Shown: positions 1 to 5,828 of the stretch, piece after piece
Layout of the letters: the number at the start of each line of letters is the position of its first letter
How positions within the stretch are numbered: position 1 is the stretch's first letter
NCBI GenBank assembly: GCA_041749815.1
Contig: JBGTAR010000362.1
Location: 1 to 8,126 of the forward strand
Direction: 5' to 3'
DNA length: 8,126 nucleotides
Source of the DNA: JAJTZA01 sp041749815
GTDB lineage: Bacteria; Verrucomicrobiota; Verrucomicrobiia; Chthoniobacterales; Terrimicrobiaceae
Notes under the pieces: model-generated
Database searches by the model: none
Seen by the model: the letters and a program-made list of their open reading frames with translations, nothing else
Told to the model about the DNA's origin: nothing
Translations under genes and position numbers: made by a program

Positions 1-858
1 CTGATTGCGCTCGAAACAAGGTCCTTGTTTGCCCTTGAAGGCCTGAATCGTCATTGAGCGAAACTCAAATCCTTCCACGGTCTGCCAGGGCTGGACATCA
101 AACTTGAGAATCTCAATTCCATAAAATCCAGCCTCCTCGAACGCTTGCAGAAAGGCCTCCTCAGTCATGGCACCTGAAATACAACCGCTCCACAACTCGG
201 GATCATTTTGGAGGGATTCGGGCACTTCCTCATCAGCCACGATATCTGAAATAACAGCCCGTCCACCAAGCTTGAGAACGCGAAAAATTTCCCGGAAAAG
301 TTGTGGTTTCGCTCCAGCCTCCACCAGGTTGAGGACGCAGTTGGAGACCACGACATCAATGGAATCGGAGGCGATCAGAGGTCGTGTCACCCGAAGCTCG
401 TTCGCCAAGTCATCCGCAGCAAGGAAAGACGCGGCATCGGTGATCGGACGATTTTTGAGCTCGGCATCAAGAACCTCGAGATCAAGGGCCAGGTCCTGGA
501 TGCGACCCTTGCGAAATTCGACATTCGCATGACCGATCCGTCCGGCAACGATTGGCGCATTTCGGCGGGCGACCTCAAGCATGTCGTCCGTCATATCCAC
601 CCCAATCACACGGCCCTCGGGGCCAACCACTTGTGACGCAATAAAACAGATTTTTCCTGTCCCAGAGCCCAGGTCGAGGACGGTCTCCCCGGGATAGACA
701 TACTTCGAGGGATCTCCGCAGCCATAGTCGCGCTCTATGACCTCGGTCGGGATGGCCTTCAGAAATTCCGGATTGTAGTCCACCGGACAACACAGCGCGG
801 CTTCTTGGGCCTTGGCAGCATTGGCATAACGATCTTTGACAGCGTGTTCGGTTTTCAT
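1..858 (-). CDS. ArsM-like SAM-dependent methyltransferase, C-terminus cut by window edge
   Basis: The frame is open from ATG at 858 to base 1, giving 286 residues with no stop, so the 3' end lies outside the window. It is a class I SAM-dependent methyltransferase: motif I LDLGSGTGK is at residues 61-69 and the acidic end of strand 2 (GVDMTDDML) at 86-94. Arsenite methyltransferase-like features are VKDRYANAA near the N-terminus, CCPVDY at 23-28, YGCGDP at 45-50, SNCVLNLV at 172-179 and SGCISGAMTEEAF at 225-236. Cys47, Cys174 and Cys226 sit where ArsM proteins carry their As(III)-binding thiols, and the residue numbers are close to those of characterised algal ArsM. A roughly 40-residue insertion (about 121-163) precedes SNCVLN; I recall this in a bacterial ArsM-like subfamily. 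The likely role is cytosolic methylation of trivalent arsenic, but related proteins have unproven substrates. No clear Shine-Dalgarno precedes the ATG. It is divergent from the redox operon starting at 1044, which suggests shared control. Confidence 0.8.
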   Translation of the reverse strand, partial: MKTEHAVKDRYANAAKAQEAALCCPVDYNPEFLKAIPTEVIERDYGCGDPSKYVYPGETVLDLGSGTGKICFIASQVVGPEGRVIGVDMTDDMLEVARRNAPIVAGRIGHANVEFRKGRIQDLALDLEVLDAELKNRPITDAASFLAADDLANELRVTRPLIASDSIDVVVSNCVLNLVEAGAKPQLFREIFRVLKLGGRAVISDIVADEEVPESLQNDPELWSGCISGAMTEEAFLQAFEEAGFYGIEILKFDVQPWQTVEGFEFRSMTIQAFKGKQGPCFERNQ

Positions 859-1043
859 GGCTTGTGAGTTTGAGGTGTTATGGGCGGGACTTATTCCCAA
901 AGAATAATGGAGTCAGTCGGTTCCATGCCTGTTTGACTGCACTACGGTCGTTTCACAAGGACAGATGCACGTGCCTCCCAAATTAAAATACCCCCACATC
1001 CCGATCACGGAATAAACAAACCCTTGGAGACCTCTGATTCGCA
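859..1043. promoter_or_regulatory. Divergent intergenic region between methyltransferase and redox operon
   Basis: This 185-base stretch separates the two divergent start codons and must hold the promoters for both transcripts. It contains no credible reading frame. A perfect inverted repeat lies at 891-907. A TAAAAT hexamer at 984-989 is a possible -10 for the rightward operon, but there is no good -35 at the right distance. A TTGACT at 933-938 lacks a matching -10. On the minus strand, TATTCT (complement of 901-906) could be a -10 for the methyltransferase and overlaps the inverted repeat. Promoter assignments are weak because the consensus for this organism is unknown. Confidence 0.6.
891..907. 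promoter_or_regulatory. Perfect inverted repeat, candidate operator
   Basis: TTATTC-CCAAA-GAATAA is a perfect 6-base inverted repeat with a 5-base spacer and is AT-rich against its surroundings. It lies 32 bases upstream of the leftward methyltransferase ATG. It covers a possible -10 element (TATTCT) for that gene, a suitable place for a repressor dimer. It does not match the ArsR, Fur or PerR consensus sequences I know well enough to name a regulator. Too short and AT-rich to act as a convincing terminator. Confidence 0.4.
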
Positions 1044-2423
1044 ATGAGCAAACGCCATATCGTCATTCTCGGCAACGGAATCACCGGAGTGACAGCCGCC
1101 CGGCATATTCGCAAGCTTTCCGACGACCGGATCACCATCGTTTCCGGCGAGACGGAACACCATTTTTCCCGAACGGCTCTCATGTATATTTTTATGGGTG
1201 ATCTCACCTATCATGACACCAAGCCGTATCCTGATGATTTTTGGTCCAAGAACCGCATCGATCTAAAATTCGGCTGGGTGGATCAGATCGACCCGGAGAA
1301 CCGACGTCTGAATTTTCAAGGAGGAGATTCTTTGAGCTACGATGAACTGATCATCGCGACCGGATCGAAGCCAAACAAGATCGGCTGGCCCGGGCAGGAT
1401 CTTGACGGGGTTCAAGGGCTTTATTCTTTTCAAGATCTGGAGAGCATGGAAAGGAGTGCGGCAACAACGCGGCGCGCGGTGATTGTCGGTGGGGGGTTGA
1501 TTGGTGTGGAAGTGGCGGAGATGCTTTTAACCCGGGACATTGCAGTGACTTTTCTTGTGCGGGAACAACTGTTCTGGAATTCGGTGCTCCCCTCTGGCGA
1601 CGCCAATCTGGTGGGACGGGAGATTCTTCGTCATGGTGTTGATTTACGAATGCAATCTGAGCTCAAAGAAATTTTGTCGGATTCCAAAGGAAGAGCGCGG
1701 GCCGTCATCACAAAAACGGGAGAAGAGATCGCCTGCGAAATGGTGTTCCTCACAGCCGGTGTGAGCCCGAACATTGCCCTGGCAAAAGATGCGGCGATTG
1801 CCAGTGATCGTGGGGTTCTGGTTGATCGCTTTTTTCGTACATCAAGCCCGCACGTCTGGGCGGGAGGAGACTGTGCCCAGCATCGCGAGGTGCCAGCCGG
1901 GCGGCGGCCCGTTGAACAGGTCTGGTACACTGGAAAAATCCATGGGGAACACATCGCCGCAAACCTTTGTGGCAAAGAGCAACCGTACAACCCGGGGGTC
2001 TGGTTCAACTCCGCAAAGTTTTTTGATATCGAATACCAGACGTATGGGGTTGTTCTCCCTCAACCCTATCCCACGGAAGACGATTTTTTCTGGGAACACC
2101 CCAACGGCCGAATATCCCTGCACTTGCGGTTTGAGAAAGAAGGTGGAGCCGTGACCGGCGTGAATGTTTTTGGTCTCCGTCACCGACATGTGGTTTGGGA
2201 ACATTGGATCGCAGGCAAGGTTCCAGTCACCGATGTTTTGGCCAACCTTGGTGCGGCCAATTTTGACCCGGAGTTTTATCGTCAGCAGGAACAAGAAATT
2301 CTTGCTGCGTTTCGTGTTCAATTTCCTCAGCGAGCGACACCGCTCCGAACCCGGAAGGGCTTGTTCACCACATTCATCCAAAGCGTCCTTGGCAAGCCTG
2401 GCGCCGTCCCCTCAGCGTCATGA
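1044..2423 (+). CDS. NAD(P)/FAD-dependent oxidoreductase (pyridine nucleotide-disulfide oxidoreductase fold)
   Basis: A 459-residue flavoprotein with the two-dinucleotide-fold layout of the Pyr_redox_2 family. The N-terminal FAD-binding loop is GNGITG at residues 10-15, the ATGSKP motif is at 105-110, the NAD(P)H-binding GGGLIG loop at 149-154, and the second FAD motif AGGDCA at 273-278. No CxxC redox pair follows the first fold, so it resembles the ferredoxin/rubredoxin/nitrite reductase (NirB N-terminal) branch rather than disulfide reductases. The C-terminal ~150 residues probably form an interface or accessory domain. No signal peptide or membrane helix is seen, so it is cytosolic. The ATG at 1044 has a GGAG at 1026-1029, rather far upstream. 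It is the first gene of a rightward operon. By context it could pass electrons from NAD(P)H to the iron-sulfur membrane protein encoded next, or run in reverse. The substrate is unknown. Confidence 0.87.
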   Translation: MSKRHIVILGNGITGVTAARHIRKLSDDRITIVSGETEHHFSRTALMYIFMGDLTYHDTKPYPDDFWSKNRIDLKFGWVDQIDPENRRLNFQGGDSLSYDELIIATGSKPNKIGWPGQDLDGVQGLYSFQDLESMERSAATTRRAVIVGGGLIGVEVAEMLLTRDIAVTFLVREQLFWNSVLPSGDANLVGREILRHGVDLRMQSELKEILSDSKGRARAVITKTGEEIACEMVFLTAGVSPNIALAKDAAIASDRGVLVDRFFRTSSPHVWAGGDCAQHREVPAGRRPVEQVWYTGKIHGEHIAANLCGKEQPYNPGVWFNSAKFFDIEYQTYGVVLPQPYPTEDDFFWEHPNGRISLHLRFEKEGGAVTGVNVFGLRHRHVVWEHWIAGKVPVTDVLANLGAANFDPEFYRQQEQEILAAFRVQFPQRATPLRTRKGLFTTFIQSVLGKPGAVPSAS

Positions 2424-2476
2424 AACCCGCCACAAAAAATCAGCCACAGAGCAGCAGTTCCACAAGCATCTCATGA
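2420..2476 (+). CDS. Possible 18-codon coupling reading frame between oxidoreductase and iron-sulfur gene
   Basis: ATG at 2420 overlaps the oxidoreductase stop (ATGA, 2420-2423). The frame reads MKPATKNQPQSSSSTSIS and ends at TGA 2474-2476, which overlaps the ATG of the next gene (ATGA, 2473-2476). The peptide is Ser/Thr/Gln-rich and has no recognisable fold. Such a chain of overlaps would let a ribosome finishing the first gene reinitiate and be delivered to the start of the iron-sulfur gene, which has no visible Shine-Dalgarno. It may equally be chance, since frames this short are common. If translated, its role is more likely coupling than a functional peptide. Confidence 0.3.
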   Translation: MKPATKNQPQSSSSTSIS

Positions 2477-3846
2477 ACGACTTAACCTCGAATCTTTCCT
2501 ACGAAAGCCACTCCCTCGCCCACTCTGGAGATCGGCTTGGCATGTTGGAAAAAGCGGCACTGGCCTTTCTGGCTCTTGGTCTCCTGCTGCTCGCCTCAGC
2601 TCTTTTTGGAGTCTCTGCACAAATGCCGGAAACCACACGCGCTCTTTGGTTGGGGGTTGCGTGGGGCTCCATCGTCGGAGGGGGCTTGACCTTTGGCCTT
2701 CAAAAGCACCTCTCGGACAAACCAGGTATTCGCAACTCCCACAAAACCACGGATAGCCTGACCGCACGAGGCGCATGGGGGTGGTCTTTGGCCATCGTGC
2801 TCACGTCCTTTTATGTGGTTTTGTATTGGTTCCCTGGTTTGCTCGAGGGACTGATCCGACTGCATGATCCTCTAAGCCAAATCATGCGTGGAAAAGCTGC
2901 TGATCAGTGGTTTGTCTATGGCACCTTCTACACTGCGGCCATCCTCGTGATGGGAGCCAAAGCCATCGCCAAATATCGTCATAGTCGCTATCAGATCTTC
3001 CGGACATCCGTGATCATGTGCACCCAGCTCGGGTTTGCCTATTTGCTCCCAGCTATTTTTGTTAAACTCAATCAGCCGGAAGTTTACCTTAGTTACCTGT
3101 GGCCACTGGCCTATGACAAACTCTTCCCCGGAACGTTGGACCAATTTCTCCAAGCAGGGAATATCGGGTTTTTTATTGTGGGGTGGTTTGTTGTCGGAAC
3201 ACTGATAGCCACGCCAGTGCTCACCTATTATTTTGGGAAGCGCTGGTACTGCTCCTGGGTTTGCGGCTGCGGCGGTCTGGCCAACACGGCGGGGGACTCT
3301 TTTCGTCAGAACTCCGACAAATCCCTGAAAGCTTGGAAAATCGAACGATGGATGATCCATAGTGTCCTCGTTTGGATCGTGGTGTTGACAACCCTCCTTT
3401 GGTTCGAGTCCGTGATGCCTGATGCGTTGAAAGGTCCCATGTATCTCCTCCGTCAGTGGTATGGCTTTCTTATTGGCGCGGCATTTGCCGGGGTCATTGG
3501 GGTGGGTTTTTATCCCCTGATGGGCACACGTGTCTGGTGTCGGTTTGGCTGCCCGATGGCTGCCATCCTTGGACTTCTTCAGCGATTTAATTCGCGGTTC
3601 CGTATCACCACCAACGGCGCACAGTGCATCTCCTGTGGCAATTGCTCAAAGTATTGCGAAATGGGTATCGATGTCCGTCATTATGCCCAGCGGGGTCAAA
3701 ACATTTTTCGCGCCTCCTGTGTGGGCTGCGGCCTGTGTGCGGCGGTTTGTCCGCGGGGTGTGCTGTCGCTGGAGAATGGCCCCAAAGAGGGGCGCTATAA
3801 TCAGAGCGATGGGCTCTCCCTGCTTGGGGATGCCAAGGCGAAATGA
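2473..3846 (+). CDS. Multi-pass membrane 4Fe-4S ferredoxin-type protein (NapH/CcoG-like)
   Basis: This 457-residue protein has about eight hydrophobic membrane segments, near residues 26-48, 59-75, 103-124, 146-163, 178-198, 231-252, 295-312 and 329-350. A soluble C-terminal ferredoxin domain follows. Its two [4Fe-4S] motifs are Cys385-xx-Cys388-xx-Cys391-xxx-Cys395 and Cys416-xx-Cys419-xx-Cys422-xxx-Cys426-Pro. As in NapH/NosR/CcoG relatives, cysteine motifs lie at the membrane face: WYCSWVCGCG (Cys260, Cys264, Cys266) and WCRFGCP (Cys356, Cys360). Known relatives move electrons between quinols, soluble ferredoxin-like partners and periplasmic enzymes. The frame is open upstream to 2164, but that part lies inside the oxidoreductase gene and encodes no plausible domain. 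I therefore chose the ATG at 2473, the first in-frame start past that gene's end. It overlaps the following rhodanese start by ATGA. It probably links the cytosolic flavoprotein to a membrane or periplasmic step. Confidence 0.85.
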   Translation: MNDLTSNLSYESHSLAHSGDRLGMLEKAALAFLALGLLLLASALFGVSAQMPETTRALWLGVAWGSIVGGGLTFGLQKHLSDKPGIRNSHKTTDSLTARGAWGWSLAIVLTSFYVVLYWFPGLLEGLIRLHDPLSQIMRGKAADQWFVYGTFYTAAILVMGAKAIAKYRHSRYQIFRTSVIMCTQLGFAYLLPAIFVKLNQPEVYLSYLWPLAYDKLFPGTLDQFLQAGNIGFFIVGWFVVGTLIATPVLTYYFGKRWYCSWVCGCGGLANTAGDSFRQNSDKSLKAWKIERWMIHSVLVWIVVLTTLLWFESVMPDALKGPMYLLRQWYGFLIGAAFAGVIGVGFYPLMGTRVWCRFGCPMAAILGLLQRFNSRFRITTNGAQCISCGNCSKYCEMGIDVRHYAQRGQNIFRASCVGCGLCAAVCPRGVLSLENGPKEGRYNQSDGLSLLGDAKAK

Positions 3847-4364
3847 CTTCTCAAAGCAGGATCGGGATTGCCATCATCGGTCTCCTCTTTTGTACCGCAG
3901 CGGGAGTCGTTCGGGCCGACGACCTCAAAATCTATGGAGATGAGCTCGAAAAGAAATTTTCCGATGTGGATTTTATTGCCACGTCAGAGCTGGCTCAGTT
4001 GCTTTTGGGCTCTTCTCCGCCGCTTTTGATAGATGCCAGGGAGCCTAAAGAATTTGAAGTCAGCCGACTGCCCGGGGCGATTCTGGCTGAAAAGCCGCTG
4101 ACGAATTGGATGGGGAGCCTCCACCTCGCCAAAGACACGCCGCTGATTGTATACTGTTCGGTCGGTTACCGGTCAGCAGTTTTGGCCCGTGAACTTCAGG
4201 AAGACGGATACTCGAATGTCCTCAACCTGAAAGGCTCGATCTTTGCATGGGCCAACGAGGGTCGTCCGCTTGAGAATGCAAATGGCACGGCTCATGGTGT
4301 CCATCCCTTCGATAAAAAGTGGGGGCAATATTTGGATCAGGCCAGGTGGCAATGGACGCCGTAG
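3843..4364 (+). CDS. Exported single-domain rhodanese-like sulfurtransferase
   Basis: A 173-residue protein. Residues 7-25 form a hydrophobic signal segment with a likely signal peptidase I site after VRA (about residue 25), so the mature enzyme should be periplasmic. Cys7 of the LLFC segment (residue 17) is a poor lipobox, so a lipoprotein is less likely. The rhodanese domain shows LLIDAREPKEF at 61-71 and the active-site loop CSVGYRS at 105-111, with Cys105 as the persulfide-forming residue. The NLKGSIFAWANEGRPL segment at 128-143 is typical of single-domain rhodaneses. The C-terminal tail (HPFDKKWGQYLD, 154-165) is extra and may be a subfamily signature. The ATG overlaps the preceding stop (ATGA, 3843-3846), so translation is coupled to the iron-sulfur protein. 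The role is inferred to be sulfur transfer or thiol chemistry linked to the electron-transfer proteins; the acceptor is unknown. Confidence 0.85.
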   Translation: MTSQSRIGIAIIGLLFCTAAGVVRADDLKIYGDELEKKFSDVDFIATSELAQLLLGSSPPLLIDAREPKEFEVSRLPGAILAEKPLTNWMGSLHLAKDTPLIVYCSVGYRSAVLARELQEDGYSNVLNLKGSIFAWANEGRPLENANGTAHGVHPFDKKWGQYLDQARWQWTP

Positions 4365-4386
4365 TTCAGGACCTAATAGCGCTCCC

Positions 4387-5034
4387 CTATTGAATGGCTT
4401 TGAGGATCGCGTCGGCTTCCAAGCGGACTCTGTAATTCTCATCCACGTGGGCAAACGTAATGACACCATCCTTGCCAACGACGAACAGGGCGGGGTGGGG
4501 AAGCATGTGGTGCTTTTCACCTGAAGCGGCTTCCACATCAATTTGATACTCATTCTTGTATTTTGAGACGAGTTCTTGAGGAACCTGGAAGCTTAACCCA
4601 AAGGCCTTTGCCGTTTCCATGCTGCTGTCCGAGAGCAAAGTGTAGTGGAGTTCCTCGCGGCCAGGCGTTTCTGCCAGCTTGGAAGGTTGGTCGGGGCTGA
4701 TCGCCAAAATCTGATACCCCGCCGCCAAAATGTCTTTCTCGATCCCGGCGACCTCCATCAAATGTTTCGTGCAGTAGGGACACCAGCCGCCACGATAAAA
4801 AATCAGCACCGCGGGTTTTTCAGAGATCAGCTCCCGAAGCTTCACCGGCTTCCCCTCCTCCGTTTGTAAGGTGGCATCCGGTATCATTTCGTCAACGGAG
4901 AGAGGCGCAGCGGACAAGGTGCCCACCAGGAAAACGCTAAAAATGATAGAAAGTGATTTGATCATACCCATATGAGGAGCAACCGATGATTTTATTCCAT
5001 TGGATCCAACCAAGCCCGAAGCCAAACTCCTCAT
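4387..5034 (-). CDS. Exported peroxiredoxin-like (AhpC/TSA, thioredoxin-fold) protein
   Basis: From the ATG at 5034 the product is 215 residues. The thioredoxin-fold domain has FYRGGWCPYCTKHL at 79-92, with a CPYC pair (Cys85, Cys88), a cis-proline-type segment LPHPALFVVGKDG at 178-190, and FAHVDENYRVR at 194-204, as in the peroxiredoxin-like AhpC-TSA families. The peroxiredoxin PxxxTxxC motif is replaced by the CxxC form, so it may reduce peroxides or act as a thiol-disulfide oxidoreductase. A hydrophobic signal sequence (about 25-43, cleavage near LSA|AP) marks it as exported. The start is uncertain. ATG 5034 overlaps the glycosyltransferase stop by ATGA (5031-5034), but ATG 4971 or 4965 would put the signal peptide right at the N-terminus. 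None has an obvious Shine-Dalgarno. It is the last gene of the leftward operon. Confidence 0.83.
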   Translation of the reverse strand: MRSLASGLVGSNGIKSSVAPHMGMIKSLSIIFSVFLVGTLSAAPLSVDEMIPDATLQTEEGKPVKLRELISEKPAVLIFYRGGWCPYCTKHLMEVAGIEKDILAAGYQILAISPDQPSKLAETPGREELHYTLLSDSSMETAKAFGLSFQVPQELVSKYKNEYQIDVEAASGEKHHMLPHPALFVVGKDGVITFAHVDENYRVRLEADAILKAIQ

Positions 5035-5828
5035 TCTGAGGGCACGCGTGTGGTTTCCAAAAGCCGCTCATCACCCGGCTGGTTTTTGTTCCAGTAATCG
5101 GTGAAGAGGGATTTTCGCAGGCTTAATTTTCCCCCATCAGGGAAATTCCATCGAAGCAATTTGAAGGGAGTCTTTGTCTCATAAACGAACGTGTCGATCC
5201 CACCCGCATGTTTAACCTCAAATTCGACTTCACGATTGTCCCTGCGGACTTGGCGAATGGTTGCCGGTGAAGGCTTCATAGGGCCGGCCTTGGGGTGGAT
5301 CACGGTCGGAAACAGGGGCATCGTGACCGATTCCTCAAGGCCTGTGTTCGCAAGCAAGCGGAGTTTGAGTGGAAGTTCATCATAAAAAATGGCACCCGGG
5401 GAAATCAAGAGCTCCTCCCGGCCATCCCCTTCATTTTCAAAATAGCTGAAGTGAACATACTCGGCTGTGTTGTTGCTCAGACGCGCCTGTTTGAAGGTGT
5501 TGCCGCAGGCTTCGTGATGGCTGAGTGAGAATTTTAACAGCTCTGCCGAACCGCGTTTCCAGAAACCAGACCACATCTGTTCGTAGCGGTACATGCCGGT
5601 TGGGTATGAAACCACGTGATTGAGCTTAATGACATCAAAGTCCCCCGAACCTTGTCCTCCCCATTTGATGCCCTGTTTGGCGTCCCAGGGTTCTTTGACC
5701 CAAATTTGGGTGACCGTGGCTTCGCGGGGCTGTCCATACTTCATGAGCGTGGCATCATAAATATTGACCTCCGCTTTTCCCTGGTCGAAGTAATCGGCCG
5801 TCAAAAAGTCCGTCTTGACCGGCAATTC
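5031..5828 (-). other. C-terminal extracytoplasmic domain of the GT2 fusion
   Basis: Residues 526-790 of the glycosyltransferase protein, plus the stop codon, encode a separate soluble domain. They follow a stretch (504-525, ending VEVNA|AE) that reads like a complete signal peptide with a signal peptidase I site. The domain is rich in beta-prone sequence. It contains GKAEVNIYDATLMKYGQ (542-558), KLNHVVSYPTGMYRYEQMWS (593-612) and HHEACGNTFKQ (629-639), plus several Trp residues. From memory this resembles secreted proteins of about 290 residues in Bacteroidota and relatives, often mis-annotated as septum formation inhibitors. I cannot confirm this without a search. Function unknown; it may act on the exported glycan or remain as a processed secreted protein. 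Confidence 0.55.

Noticed and set aside
167..636. Plus-strand open frames of 121 and 111 codons
   Set aside because: They are antisense to the methyltransferase, whose motifs in the minus frame are unambiguous.
914..939. CAGTC ... GACTG inverted repeat in the divergent region
   Set aside because: Only five paired bases with a 16-base loop; too weak to call an operator or hairpin.
2164..2472. In-frame upstream extension of the iron-sulfur membrane protein, giving 560 residues
   Set aside because: It lies wholly inside the well-supported oxidoreductase gene in another frame. The translated extension has no domain or clear membrane/signal pattern, and the ATG at 2473 fits the gene junction.
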